A stretch of 64,000 nucleotides of DNA, taken from NCBI RefSeq assembly GCF_046523945.1, contig NZ_CP171363.1:1984001-2048000 (forward strand), written 5' to 3'. A program made the translations under genes and the position numbers. Every line of letters starts with the position of its first letter. Position 1 is the stretch's first letter. Shown one piece after another: positions 15,301 to 24,746 of the stretch. Under the pieces are notes generated by a model, which was given only the letters and a program-made list of their open reading frames with translations, had not been told where the DNA came from and ran no database searches. The DNA is from Faucicola mancuniensis. Its GTDB lineage: Bacteria; Pseudomonadota; Gammaproteobacteria; Pseudomonadales; Moraxellaceae.

Positions 15301-15380
15301 GTTATGAAATTATAGAAAGCGAAAACAAAGTCGTTATTTTGCTAACTTGTTATGGACATTATGACGATGACGATAAGTAA
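15297..15380 (+). pseudogene. RelE/YoeB-like toxin C-terminal fragment
   Basis: A 27-codon frame reading MSYEIIESENKVVILLTCYG and ending HYDDDDK. This resembles the last beta-strands of RelE/YoeB-superfamily toxins, but the rest of such a toxin is absent. It overlaps the upstream small ORF as ATGA, so translation coupling survives although the toxin body does not. Confidence 0.4.
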
Positions 15381-15417
15381 GGTTTTAAACGATTTTTAAT
15401 CAAATTTAAGGAAAAAT

Positions 15418-16137
15418 ATGCAACGAACCGCAGTGATTATTGGGGCGACAGGTTTGGTCGGACGTTCATTGTTGTTACAATTAACCAGTTTATACAAAAA
15501 AGTGATTATCATCGCACGCAGTCAGCCCAAAGGTATGAGCGAAAATATGCACTTTTATCAATTAAAAGATTTTAACCAACTAGACAATCTATTGACAACG
15601 CTAAATTTGGACAATCAAGTGGACGCTTTTAGTTGTTTGGGTTCAACCTTAAAACAAGCAGGCAGCGAAGAAGCGTTTTATCAGATTGATTTTGAATTTA
15701 ATTATGCTTTTGCCAAAACGTGCCGAGAAAAAAATGTGGAACGCTTTTTTTTGCTATCAGCGATGGGTGCGGACAAAGACAGCCGATTTTTTTATAACCG
15801 TGTCAAAGGTGAATTAGAAGATGCGGTGATTACGCTTGGATTTCAGCGTTTGGCGATTTTTCGTCCGTCTTTCTTGTTAGGCAAACATGACAATCGTAAA
15901 CTAGAAAACCTTGCCCAAACTGCATTTGGTATTATCAAACCGATTATTCCAAAAAAATTGTCCGTGCGTCCGATAGAAGCCGAGCGTGTGGCGATGGCGA
16001 TGGCTTTGACCGCTAATCAGTGGTACATTGCCAATACCTATCATGTGAGCCAAGTGCAACGCAAAAAAGACAACAGCCCACAAACCAAAGTCGTGAGCAA
16101 TGCCGATATGCTGACGATGACAAGTTTTAACAGTTAA
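15418..16137 (+). CDS. NAD(P)-binding Rossmann-fold protein, HTATIP2-like
   Basis: A 239-residue short-chain, atypical SDR-type protein. The dinucleotide-binding motif GATGLVGRSLL lies at residues 9-19. The segment SAMGADKDSRFFYNRVKGEL near residue 117 contains the Tyr-x3-Lys pair (YNRVK) of SDR enzymes, and IFRPSFLLG follows. These features match the HTATIP2/YtfG-type oxidoreductases, whose substrates are mostly unknown. Ribosome site AAGGAAAA before ATG 15418. It precedes rraA by 41 bases and is probably co-transcribed. Confidence 0.8.
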   Translation: MQRTAVIIGATGLVGRSLLLQLTSLYKKVIIIARSQPKGMSENMHFYQLKDFNQLDNLLTTLNLDNQVDAFSCLGSTLKQAGSEEAFYQIDFEFNYAFAKTCREKNVERFFLLSAMGADKDSRFFYNRVKGELEDAVITLGFQRLAIFRPSFLLGKHDNRKLENLAQTAFGIIKPIIPKKLSVRPIEAERVAMAMALTANQWYIANTYHVSQVQRKKDNSPQTKVVSNADMLTMTSFNS

Positions 16138-16178
16138 TTTTTTAACAAATATTTTATTATCAAAAAAAGGACTGACTT

Positions 16179-16685
16179 ATGAATAAAATTATCACCGATT
16201 TTGTTACCTGTGATTTGTTAGACGACAATCCCGACTGCCAAGTATGTATGCCAAATATGGAAGGCAAACGTTTTTATAACTATGGCGGACTGTCAAGTTT
16301 TGGCGGTGAAGTGGTTACGGTCAAATGCTTTGAAGACAACAGCCGTGTTAAAGAATTGCTTGCAACCGCAGGCGATGGCAAAGTACTGGTCATTGATGGC
16401 GGTGCGTCTATGCGTTGTGCTTTGCTTGGCGATATGATTGCCCAAAGTGCTGTGGACAACGGCTGGGCTGGCGTGATTGTGTACGGCTGTGTGCGTGATG
16501 TGGATATGATTGCCAAAATGTCTATCGGCGTAAAAGCCCTTGCCAGCACCCCTAGAAAATCTAACCGCAAAGGCGTGGGCGAAGTGGGCGAAACTTTACA
16601 ATTTGGTGGCGTTATCATCAAACAGGGCGATTTTATTTATGCTGATAACAACGGTATTATCATCAGTCAACAAGCTTTGATTTAA
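16179..16685 (+). CDS. rraA: RraA family protein (RNase E regulator / HMG-type aldolase)
   Basis: A 168-residue RraA-like protein with ITDFVTCDLLDDNP at the start, FGGEVVTVKC near residue 46 and the conserved VIVYGCVRDVDMI near residue 107, including the Arg-Asp pair used for metal and substrate binding in the aldolase members. In E. coli RraA inhibits RNase E; homologues are 4-hydroxy-4-methyl-2-oxoglutarate aldolases, and the sequence alone does not decide between the two. Full length. Confidence 0.9.
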   Translation: MNKIITDFVTCDLLDDNPDCQVCMPNMEGKRFYNYGGLSSFGGEVVTVKCFEDNSRVKELLATAGDGKVLVIDGGASMRCALLGDMIAQSAVDNGWAGVIVYGCVRDVDMIAKMSIGVKALASTPRKSNRKGVGEVGETLQFGGVIIKQGDFIYADNNGIIISQQALI

Positions 16686-16701
16686 TTTTTTTTAAAATTT
16701 A

Positions 16702-17376
16702 TTAATGATTGGTTTTACAATCCACTTGCGGAAAAAAGATATCTCGGACAAATGCCAAAAATTCATACATGGCTCTGCGAGAATGTTTTAAATTTTGTCC
16801 GATTTTATGCCAATCGGTTGGCTCGTTTAACTCGGCGATATAAGGCGTGGTCGCAATGTCGTATAACGCAAATTGACGGCGGGCTCGGTTCATGTGATAC
16901 GGGTCTGTTACCAAAATAACGTTGTGAATTTTTACCGTTTCGGCGGTAAATTTGGCATTTTCGCAGGTGTTAACGCTGTTTTTTTCAGGAACGACCCACC
17001 ACACATCATGGCGTTGTAGCCACGCCATCATCCATGGGGCTTCTTTGCCACTCACCACGATAGGTAGTTGGGTTTTTTGGTGCAGATTGACGGCGGTTTT
17101 TAGCCTAGCTTCGGTATATTGATTGACGATGATATTATTTTGTTGGTCGTTGGTTAAACCACCGCCTAACACGACAATAGCTGTCGTGGTATTGGACAAA
17201 TTGGCACGTTCTGGCAACGTAATTTCGTTTAACACCGATAACATACCTTTTGAAAACAAAGGCGTAAAAAAACTTGCCACCAACAAAATGCCAAAAATCA
17301 TCGCCACCGTCAAAAAACTGCCGAGCGTTTGAAAAATACGAGTTAAGGTTTTAATGAGTTTGGCGAATACTTCCAT
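16702..17376 (-). CDS. YdcF/ElyC-type DUF218 protein
   Basis: A 224-residue protein with one N-terminal membrane helix (about residues 17-40) and a periplasmic DUF218 domain. Motifs seen are AIVVLGGG near residue 66, ARLKTAV, PIVVSGKEAP, ENAKFTAE and ILVTDPYHMNRAR. Members such as ElyC and SanA take part in envelope integrity. The ATG at 17376 is chosen; the frame extends to a TTG at 17385. It overlaps the 3' end of murB by 26 bases, so the two are co-transcribed. Confidence 0.82.
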   Translation of the reverse strand: MEVFAKLIKTLTRIFQTLGSFLTVAMIFGILLVASFFTPLFSKGMLSVLNEITLPERANLSNTTTAIVVLGGGLTNDQQNNIIVNQYTEARLKTAVNLHQKTQLPIVVSGKEAPWMMAWLQRHDVWWVVPEKNSVNTCENAKFTAETVKIHNVILVTDPYHMNRARRQFALYDIATTPYIAELNEPTDWHKIGQNLKHSRRAMYEFLAFVRDIFFPQVDCKTNH

Positions 17377-18409
17377 CAGCTTCAATCCATACGGGCTCAG
17401 GCTCTAAACGAATAGAAAACTTTTGTTCAACGGTATCTTGTATCAGTTGCATGGCATTTTTGATATCCTGCTGACTGGCAGAAAAAGGAGCATGATTGGT
17501 CAAAACCAAGGCTTGATTAATATGGGTCAAAATCGGAAACACGCCTTTGCCTTTTAAACCTGATTGGTCAATCAGCCAACCTGCTGCCAATTTAACATCG
17601 TCCGAATGGGGCATAGCAAAGGTAACCAAATTGGGAAATTGGTGTTTTAAGTCAGTCGCAATAGCTTTTTTGACAATCGGATTTTTGAAAAAACTGCCAC
17701 AATTTGGCAAATCTTTGACATCAGGAATTTTGCTTTGGCGGATTTGGATAATCGCTTGCATGGTATCTTTTGGCGTGATAATGTGGCGGTTATCAGCAGT
17801 AGCAATCTCTCTGGCAGTCTTTGCCACATCGCCATATTTGGTATTGATAAGCGGTTTTTTGTGTAGTTTGAAAGTAACGCTCAAAATTAGCCATTTTCCG
17901 ACTTGTTGTTTAAAAATACTATCACGATAGCCAAACTGACAGTCGGCTTTGCTTAGGGTTTGAAAGGTCATGGTGGGAATGTGAAATGCCGTTACCGACT
18001 CCAGCACGTCTTCTACTTGTACGCCATACGCCCCAATGTTTTGCACAGGACTTGCACCGACCCAACTGGGAATGAGTGCCAAATTTTCCAAGCCGTACCA
18101 GCCTTTTTCAACGCTTGCCACCACAAAATCATGCCAAACTTCGCCTGCCATCACTTCTAAATGAACAAAATCATCATCTTCAAACAGCATATTTTGCCCT
18201 GTTAAAGTGGGAGAAATCACAGTCGCATCAAGGGTTTTTGGCAAAATAATATTGCTACCATTAGACACAATGACAAAGGGCATATTGTTTTGGTTTAAAC
18301 GTTCAAACAATGGCAAAACGTCATCAATACTATGCAAACAAACCAATTCTTTGGCATGGCAGGTCAATGCCATCGTGTTTAATGGGCTAATATCGGCAGA
18401 AAAAGTCAT
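17351..18409 (-). CDS. murB: UDP-N-acetylmuramate dehydrogenase MurB
   Basis: A 352-residue FAD enzyme that reduces UDP-GlcNAc-enolpyruvate to UDP-MurNAc in peptidoglycan synthesis. The FAD-binding segment VIVSNGSNIIL lies near residue 46, followed by IPSWVGASPVQNIGAYGVQV, FGYRDSIFK, the catalytic-Ser segment NCGSFFKNPIV near residue 242, and the C-terminal Glu in PEPVWIEADG. The length matches the E. coli-type (type I) enzyme. Confidence 0.96.
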   Translation of the reverse strand: MTFSADISPLNTMALTCHAKELVCLHSIDDVLPLFERLNQNNMPFVIVSNGSNIILPKTLDATVISPTLTGQNMLFEDDDFVHLEVMAGEVWHDFVVASVEKGWYGLENLALIPSWVGASPVQNIGAYGVQVEDVLESVTAFHIPTMTFQTLSKADCQFGYRDSIFKQQVGKWLILSVTFKLHKKPLINTKYGDVAKTAREIATADNRHIITPKDTMQAIIQIRQSKIPDVKDLPNCGSFFKNPIVKKAIATDLKHQFPNLVTFAMPHSDDVKLAAGWLIDQSGLKGKGVFPILTHINQALVLTNHAPFSASQQDIKNAMQLIQDTVEQKFSIRLEPEPVWIEADGSIRQTH

Positions 18410-18514
18410 AAAAAACTCAAATGATTAATAAAATAACCGAATAGTCTAGCACTTTTTGCCAAAAGTGAAAAGGTAAAATGATAATTTTTCGCAATTATCA
18501 TTTAATTTGGAAAA

Positions 18515-18823
18515 TCAATGGACATCGTCAGAACTGTCAATATTTTCAATCAAAGGATTGGCAAGATGAAAAATCATAAAAGTGAACAAGCTAATCAACA
18601 CCGCAATCTCAAGTCGTCCCATCGCAACCGCCACGCCGACACAAACTGCCGACCAAATCGCTGCTGCTGTAGAAGTCCCTTTCACAATACCATCTTTTTT
18701 CAAAATCGCACCGCCACCGACAAAGCCAATACCCGTAATAATACCGCCTAGCACTTCGCCCATAGTACTGTTGTCTTCAGTATTTAACTCAAAACCAAGC
18801 AACATAAAAAATCCATAGGGCAA
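18515..18823 (-). pseudogene. 5'-truncated MgtC/SapB family gene
   Basis: About 100 codons encode the membrane part of an MgtC/SapB protein (EVLGGIITGIGFVGGGAILK, KGTSTAAAIWSAVCVGVAVA). The first part of the family, including the usual Arg-Thr-His segment, is missing. In frame upstream there is only about 40 bases before a TAA. No ribosome site precedes the candidate TTG (18823) or ATG (18805) starts. Most likely a decayed remnant of a magnesium/virulence-related membrane protein. Confidence 0.65.
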
Positions 18824-19153
18824 AAAAAGGACGCTTGTATTAGCAAATTTTTTGGTTAGAAGTTATCAAAAAATAAGGAAATAAACAAATATTTAAATAA
18901 ATCTAAACAAAAAACAATTGCTTTTTTGCTATCATCATCAAACAATAAAAATAAAACAGTAGCGTTTTTATCAAAAACTATCACTCAAATTTTGCAAAAA
19001 CAATGTGTTATTGTAAAATCTTCACAAAAAAGCGATAAAAAAGCATTTTTTTTGTTGTGATATTTTTACATACCGCTTACAATAGGCGGTATTTTATTTA
19101 CACTTTAAAACCCCTACGTATTAACGTTCGTGAAAAGTTTTGGAAGATATACT
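18824..19153 (+). other. AT-rich intergenic region before bamA
   Basis: This 330-bp gap is strongly AT-rich with several A and T tracts and no gene. It includes the last bases of the mgtC remnant frame (to about 18860), presumably the bamA promoter, and a hairpin close to the bamA start (listed separately). Confidence 0.6.
19070..19092 (+). promoter_or_regulatory. Leader hairpin upstream of bamA
   Basis: ATACCGC pairs with GCGGTAT around a nine-base loop and is followed by TTTATTTA, 60 bases before the chosen bamA start. As no plus-strand gene ends nearby, it could be an attenuator-like or stabilising structure in the bamA leader. Confidence 0.35.
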
Positions 19154-21541
19154 ATGCGTAACCCTGCCATCTTTGCCCTTGCTCCTTTAGCAATTATCGC
19201 AACCACTGCCCAAGCGGTAGATTTTACGGTGAGTGATATTCAGTTTAACGGCTTGTCTCGTCTGTCGGCGGACAGTCTGTATCCGATTGTCCATATTAAC
19301 GCAGGTGAAGTGGCGACCGATGCCAGTATCGCCCAAAGTATCAAATCCTTGTATGAAACGGGTAACTTTGCCGACATCAAAGCCAATAAAGTCGGCAATA
19401 ATTTGGTTTTTGATGTAGTAGAGCGTCCAGTGATTGCCAGTGTTGATTATGATGGCAATAAACTCATTCCAAAAGATGCCTTAACTGAAGGGCTAAAACG
19501 CATTGGCATTGCAGAAGGCAATGTGCTAAAACAATCCACACTGGAACAAATCCAAAACGAATTAAAACAACAGTACAATCAACAAGGCTACTACAACAGC
19601 GATGTTAAAGTAACCAAAACAGAACTGGATAATAACCGTGTGGCGTTAAAATTTGACTTTACCGAAGGCAAACCTGCACGTGTCGTTGAAATCAATGTGT
19701 TGGGCAATCAACACTTTAGCGATGAAGATATCAAAGATGCTATGAATATCAAAGAAACGTCATGGAAAAATATCATCAGCAAATCCGACCGTTATGCCAA
19801 AGAAAAACTCAACGCAAGCCTAGAAAATGTAACCGCACTTTACCAAAATGCAGGTTTTATTAAATTTAACATCAATGACGCAGTGCTAAACATTAGTCCA
19901 GAAAAAGACAAAGTTTATATTGAGTTAAATGTAACCGAAGGCGAGCAATATCAATTTGGTCAAGTGAACTTTTTGGGTAATCCAAGCTATGATATTGAAA
20001 AATTAAAAGAAAATGTCGCCTTTAAACAAGGTGAGCAATATTCACAACGCCAAATCACCACCACATTACAAAATTTTAATACTTTGTATAGCAATGATGG
20101 CTATTATTTTGCACAAATTCGCCCTGTACCACGCATTGATGATACCAATAAAACCGTGGATATGGACTTTTTTATTGACCCTGTACGCCCTGTATATGTC
20201 CGCCGTATCAATTTTACAGGTAATACCAAAACTGCTGATGAAGTGTTACGCCGTGAAATGCGTCAAATGGAAGGGGCGTTGGCATCAAACGAAAAAATTG
20301 AATTATCTCGTGCAAGACTTATGCGAACGGGCTTTTTTAAAACTGTGAATATGGAAGTCAGACCAGTAACCACCACGCCTGACCAAGTAGATATCAACGT
20401 TGCAGTAGAAGAGCAACCATCAGGCAGTAGTACTGTGGCAGCAGGTTATTCACAAAGTGGCGGTGTTACTTTCCAAGCAGGTCTAAGCCAATCTAACTTT
20501 ATGGGAACGGGTAATCGCGTCAACTTGCAGTTATCACGTTCAGAAACGTTGGACAGCTATAGTATTGGTTATACCAATCCGTACTTTACACCAGATGGTG
20601 TTTCACAAACTGCCAACATTTATTGGCAAAAAACCAAATACGACAGCAAAAATATCAACAGCTATGTAACTGACTCTTTGGGTGGTATATTGGGCTATAG
20701 CTATCCAATTGACGAAAACAAAAGCCTAAGTGCAGGGCTAAATATTGACAGAACGACAGTTAAAGGTGGTCATAATTTAGCCGTTGCACATTATGATTAT
20801 CTCAACAAACAAGGCAAGTTGAAAGTTGACCAAACGAACGGTATTCCAAGTTTTGAGGCAGGTTTTAACACGTATAGCCTTAACTTGGGTTGGAATATGA
20901 ATACGCTAGACAGAGGGCATTTTCCGACCAAAGGTATGTCGCACAATGTGGATTTAAACCTAGCCTTTGGTGATGTGGATTATCAAAAACTGGTATATCA
21001 AGGCAATTATTACCACCCATTTTATAAAAATACGGTGTTGCGTGGTTATACCAAGCTAGGTTATGGTAATGACTTGCCATTTTGGAAAAACTTTTATGCA
21101 GGTGGTTATGGCTCGGTACGTGGCTATGACAATTACACTTTAGGGCCACGCAGCCAGCGTTATCGATATGCAGGGAAGGATACCTATCCTGAAGAGGTGG
21201 GCGGTAACGCCTTGGCACAAGTCGGTGCTGAATTGATTTTACCAATGCCATTTAAAGGCGATTGGGCAGACCAAATTCGTCCAGCCTTGTTTATTGAAGG
21301 GGCACAAGTATTTGACACCACCAATAAATATGACGAAAAAATTAGCGTCAATGGCAATGAAGTTGCTTTATTAGAAAAATTAGACGGTCAAAAAGACACC
21401 GATATGCGATTTAGTGCAGGGCTTGGCGTTACTTGGATTACACCAATTGGACCAATCTCATTAAGCTATGCAAAACCATTGAACAAAAAAGATACTGACC
21501 AAATTGACGAAGTACAGTTTGAGATTGGACGTTTGTTCTAA
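19154..21541 (+). CDS. bamA: Outer membrane protein assembly factor BamA
   Basis: A 795-residue Omp85 protein that inserts beta-barrel proteins into the outer membrane. ATG 19154 with GGAAG upstream gives a clean signal peptide (MRNPAIFALAPLAIIATTAQ, then AVDFTVSDIQF). Five POTRA domains span about residues 25-425. The 16-strand barrel follows, with the conserved SVRGYDNYTLG loop-6 motif (VRGY) and a C-terminal phenylalanine (FEIGRLF). A GTG at 19130 would add eight residues but has no ribosome site. It heads the cluster skp-lpxD-fabZ-lpxA, the same order as in many gammaproteobacteria. Confidence 0.97.
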   Translation: MRNPAIFALAPLAIIATTAQAVDFTVSDIQFNGLSRLSADSLYPIVHINAGEVATDASIAQSIKSLYETGNFADIKANKVGNNLVFDVVERPVIASVDYDGNKLIPKDALTEGLKRIGIAEGNVLKQSTLEQIQNELKQQYNQQGYYNSDVKVTKTELDNNRVALKFDFTEGKPARVVEINVLGNQHFSDEDIKDAMNIKETSWKNIISKSDRYAKEKLNASLENVTALYQNAGFIKFNINDAVLNISPEKDKVYIELNVTEGEQYQFGQVNFLGNPSYDIEKLKENVAFKQGEQYSQRQITTTLQNFNTLYSNDGYYFAQIRPVPRIDDTNKTVDMDFFIDPVRPVYVRRINFTGNTKTADEVLRREMRQMEGALASNEKIELSRARLMRTGFFKTVNMEVRPVTTTPDQVDINVAVEEQPSGSSTVAAGYSQSGGVTFQAGLSQSNFMGTGNRVNLQLSRSETLDSYSIGYTNPYFTPDGVSQTANIYWQKTKYDSKNINSYVTDSLGGILGYSYPIDENKSLSAGLNIDRTTVKGGHNLAVAHYDYLNKQGKLKVDQTNGIPSFEAGFNTYSLNLGWNMNTLDRGHFPTKGMSHNVDLNLAFGDVDYQKLVYQGNYYHPFYKNTVLRGYTKLGYGNDLPFWKNFYAGGYGSVRGYDNYTLGPRSQRYRYAGKDTYPEEVGGNALAQVGAELILPMPFKGDWADQIRPALFIEGAQVFDTTNKYDEKISVNGNEVALLEKLDGQKDTDMRFSAGLGVTWITPIGPISLSYAKPLNKKDTDQIDEVQFEIGRLF

Positions 21542-21570
21542 TTGGATAAAATTAAATTTGTATTTGTGGC

Positions 21571-21595
21571 GTGGGTTAGCGATAGTGTAACCCAC
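21571..21595. repeat. REP-like hairpin between bamA and skp
   Basis: GTGGGTTA pairs perfectly with TAACCCAC around GCGATAGTG. A related hairpin with the same architecture lies at 28353-28379. It is not followed by a T run, so it is more likely a repeat-family stem or RNA stabiliser than a terminator. Confidence 0.4.
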
Positions 21596-21627
21596 CGAAG
21601 TCCTTGATTTAATGAAAAAAAGAGAAA

Positions 21628-22134
21628 ATGATGAAAAAAATCGTGTGTGTTTTTACTGGAATAATGTTTAGTTCTTTGGCGTTTGCCAACAATGTGGGCG
21701 TGTGGGATTCGTATCAAGCCATCACCAATAGCAACTTTGCCAAAGCCAAAATCACCGCAACCCAAAATGCGATTAAACCAAAACAGCAACAACTCAAAAC
21801 CTATCAAGACAACCTTGAACGGTTACAAAAACAATATCTGAGCCAAGCAGACAAACTGACAGACACCCAAAAAACCGATTTGGCAAAACAAATTCAGACC
21901 AATCAACAAAATTACGCCCAGCTGGTGAACCAAATCCAAACCAGTGTGGAAACAAGCGAAAAAGAAATTTTGCAACAAGTTGCCCCAAAATTGCAAAATA
22001 TTACCCAAACCATCATCAAACAAAAAAATATTGATGTGCTGATTGATAGTCGCAATACCGAAGTTACCTTTGCCAAACCTGAATGGGATATCACCGCTGA
22101 TATCACCAAAGCGATTAACGAACAAGTCAAATAA
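21628..22134 (+). CDS. skp: Periplasmic chaperone Skp/OmpH
   Basis: A 168-residue secreted protein with a signal peptide (KKIVCVFTGIMFSSLAFA, cleaved before NNVGVWD) and a long glutamine/lysine-rich helical region (about residues 45-125), typical of the Skp tentacles that hold unfolded outer membrane proteins. Sits 87 bases after bamA and overlaps lpxD by one base (TAATG). Two adjacent ATGs (21628 and 21631) are possible starts. Confidence 0.88.
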   Translation: MMKKIVCVFTGIMFSSLAFANNVGVWDSYQAITNSNFAKAKITATQNAIKPKQQQLKTYQDNLERLQKQYLSQADKLTDTQKTDLAKQIQTNQQNYAQLVNQIQTSVETSEKEILQQVAPKLQNITQTIIKQKNIDVLIDSRNTEVTFAKPEWDITADITKAINEQVK

Positions 22135-23168
22135 TGTTGAATAATATGTTAGACGTGGAAAAATTGTTGGCGATATTGGCAGATGATTTACAAAATGGTG
22201 ATGAAATTCACGCATTTTTTGCCAAAAATCCCAATGCCAGTATTGCAGGACTTGCCCCATTAAATACGGCACAGCCAAATCAGTTGTCTTTTTTGGCAAA
22301 TCCACGTTATCAAGAACAGCTGACCCATACCAACGCAATGGCGGTTTTGCTAACTACTAATGCTAAGCCATTTTGTCCCACCCATGTTTTGCCGATTGAG
22401 GTTAAAAATCCGTATTTGGCATTTGCCAAATTAACCCAAGTTTTTGCTTATACACCTGATATTTTGCCTGATATTCACCCAACTGCCATCGTGTCACCCA
22501 CGGCTGATATTGGTAAAAATGTGCAGATTGGGGCGTATTGCGTGATTGGTGAAAACGTTGTGATTGGTGATAACTGCCAATTATCCAGTCATGTGGTGAT
22601 TGAAGATTTTGTTAAAGTTGGACAGTCTTGTCAATTAAAGACACACACATTTGTCGGTCATCATTGTGAAATGGGTGATTTTGTGGTATTACACAGCCAT
22701 GCCAGTATTGGCAATGATGGTTTTGGTTATGCACCAAAAGGCTTGACGGACGAAAAAGGTTGGCAAAAAATTTATCAACTTGGCAAAGTCGTCATTGGCA
22801 ATCATGTGCGTATCGGTAGCCAAACCTGCGTGGATAGGGGGGCGTTGGGCGATACTTTGATTGGCAATCATGTGATTATTGATAATTTGGTGCAGATTGC
22901 TCACAATGTACAGATTGGCGATGGTACAGTGATTTCGGGCTGTGTTGGCATTGCAGGCAGTGCAAAAATCGGTAAACGTTGTGTCTTGGCAGGTGGTGTG
23001 GGCTTGGTTGGACATATTGAGATTTGTGATGATGTAACGATTACAGGCATGACCATGGTAACCAAAAGTATCAAACAACAGGGTAGTTATTCATCAGGCA
23101 CGCCCATGATGCAAACCAATCTTTGGAAAAAAATGGCGGTTAAAATCAAGCAATTAGTCAAAGAATGA
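22134..23168 (+). CDS. lpxD: UDP-3-O-acylglucosamine N-acyltransferase LpxD
   Basis: A 344-residue left-handed beta-helix acyltransferase, third step of lipid A synthesis, adding the N-linked hydroxyacyl chain. The N-terminal uridine-binding domain (about 1-110) is followed by hexapeptide repeats (VQIGAYCVIGENVVIGDNC and onward). The segment NLVQIAHNVQIGDGTVISG carries the catalytic His. Start overlaps the skp stop codon, so translation is coupled. An alternative ATG lies at codon 5. Confidence 0.96.
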   Translation: MLNNMLDVEKLLAILADDLQNGDEIHAFFAKNPNASIAGLAPLNTAQPNQLSFLANPRYQEQLTHTNAMAVLLTTNAKPFCPTHVLPIEVKNPYLAFAKLTQVFAYTPDILPDIHPTAIVSPTADIGKNVQIGAYCVIGENVVIGDNCQLSSHVVIEDFVKVGQSCQLKTHTFVGHHCEMGDFVVLHSHASIGNDGFGYAPKGLTDEKGWQKIYQLGKVVIGNHVRIGSQTCVDRGALGDTLIGNHVIIDNLVQIAHNVQIGDGTVISGCVGIAGSAKIGKRCVLAGGVGLVGHIEICDDVTITGMTMVTKSIKQQGSYSSGTPMMQTNLWKKMAVKIKQLVKE

Positions 23169-23253
23169 TGATAAATTTTAACAAAATAAATTGAATGTGT
23201 TATCAAATCATGTGTAAAAAGTTTTTTTAAAAAGTGTAGAAAAAGGAATATTT

Positions 23254-23772
23254 ATGGATACCCAAAACATGACAGAAGCCGATTTTCAAGCCCTGTCCGA
23301 CCGCAATTTAACCTTACCCATTAACATCATGACTTTGCGAGAGTATTTACCGCACCGTTATCCGTTTTTATTATTAGACAGAATTACCGCCTGTCGCTCA
23401 GATGAGTGGATTACCGCTATCAAAAATGTATCGGTCAATGAGCCGTTTTTTAATGGACATTTTCCAGAAGAGCCTGTTATGCCGGGGGTTTTGATGATTG
23501 AAGCCTTGGCACAGTCGGCAGGCGTGTTACAATTTATCAGCAAAAATAAAAAACCCCAAGATGGTATTTTGTTTTTATTTGCAGGGGTGGAAAAGGTACG
23601 TTTTAAACGCTTGGTTATCCCTGGCGACCAGTTGATTTTACGAGCTCAACGCACGATGGAACGCCGTGGTTTGTCAAAATTTAGCTGTACGGCACACGTT
23701 GGCGATGAGTTGGCGGTGAGTGCCGAAATTATGCTGAGCGAACAAATTCGTCAATATGGCAAACCAAATTAA
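23254..23772 (+). CDS. fabZ: 3-hydroxyacyl-ACP dehydratase FabZ
   Basis: A 172-residue hot-dog-fold dehydratase of fatty acid elongation. The active-site helix region FNGHFPEEPVMPGVLMIEAL includes catalytic His69 and Glu83. The N-terminus is about 20 residues longer than the E. coli enzyme. Located between lpxD and lpxA as usual, where it competes with LpxA for hydroxyacyl-ACP. Confidence 0.96.
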   Translation: MDTQNMTEADFQALSDRNLTLPINIMTLREYLPHRYPFLLLDRITACRSDEWITAIKNVSVNEPFFNGHFPEEPVMPGVLMIEALAQSAGVLQFISKNKKPQDGILFLFAGVEKVRFKRLVIPGDQLILRAQRTMERRGLSKFSCTAHVGDELAVSAEIMLSEQIRQYGKPN

Positions 23773-23853
23773 TGTTAAAAATGTTAAACTCGTCGGATAT
23801 TTGGCAATTTTTATCCAAAATGCTATAATCGCAATTTTTATTAAGGAATTTTC

Positions 23854-24627
23854 ATGCACATTCACCCAACGGCAATCATTGACCCAACGGCTGAGATACA
23901 CTCCAGTGTCAAAATTGGGGCGTATTGTATCATTGGTAATGATGTTACGATTGGTGCGGACAGCGTGTTACATTCTCACGTGGTCGTTGCCAAAAATACT
24001 CGCATTGGCGAATGCAATGAGATTTTTCAATTTGCCAGTATCGGTGAAGATTGCCAAGATTTAAAATATCAAGGCGAGGTCACTTGGCTTGAGATTGGCG
24101 ATTATAATAAAATCCGTGAAGCTTGCAGTTTTCATCGTGGTACAGCCCAAGACAAAGGTTTGACAAAAATTGGTAGCCGTAATTTATTTATGGTGAATAC
24201 GCATATTGCCCATGATTGTGTGGTGGGCGACGACAATATTTTGGCAAATAATGTCGGTGTGGCAGGTCATGTTACGATTGGCAATCATGTGATTGTGGGT
24301 GGCAATTCGGGCATTCATCAGTTTTGCCGAATTGATGATTACAGCATGGTTGGCGGTGCAAGTTTGATACTAAAAGATGTGGCTGCGTTTAACATGGTGT
24401 CTGGTAATCCTGCCAAAAGTTATGGCTTAAATATTGAAGGTATGCGAAGAAAAGGCTGGTCAAAACAGACGATTGACACGCTAAAAGACGCTTATAAAAT
24501 TGCCTTTCGTTCAGGTTTAATCAAACAAGAAGCGTTAGACGAGCTACAAAAACTGCTCACCTTAGAACCAAAAGTACAATTGTTGATAGATTCGTTATCT
24601 CGTAGTGAGCGTGGTTTGATACGTTAA
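23854..24627 (+). CDS. lpxA: UDP-GlcNAc acyltransferase LpxA
   Basis: A 257-residue hexapeptide-repeat enzyme that starts lipid A synthesis by O-acylation of UDP-GlcNAc. Seen are the beta-helix repeats from residue 1, CSFHRGTAQD near 91, and HIAHDCVVGDDNILANN with the catalytic His near residue 120, then GGNSGIHQFCRIDDYSMVGG. Ribosome site AAGGAATT. lpxB, often next, is not here. Confidence 0.96.
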   Translation: MHIHPTAIIDPTAEIHSSVKIGAYCIIGNDVTIGADSVLHSHVVVAKNTRIGECNEIFQFASIGEDCQDLKYQGEVTWLEIGDYNKIREACSFHRGTAQDKGLTKIGSRNLFMVNTHIAHDCVVGDDNILANNVGVAGHVTIGNHVIVGGNSGIHQFCRIDDYSMVGGASLILKDVAAFNMVSGNPAKSYGLNIEGMRRKGWSKQTIDTLKDAYKIAFRSGLIKQEALDELQKLLTLEPKVQLLIDSLSRSERGLIR

Positions 24628-24746
24628 ATATTTGTTTGATTTTTTTAATAAAAAATAATTGGCTATTTTGGTGATATTTCTATTATAATGTAACTATTTA
24701 TAATGTGAATATGCAAAGCATTACATGAATTTTTGCCAAGGAGAAA

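Noticed and set aside
21823..22338. A 171-codon minus-strand frame across skp and lpxD
   Set aside because: Antisense to two well-supported genes, with no ribosome site or family resemblance.
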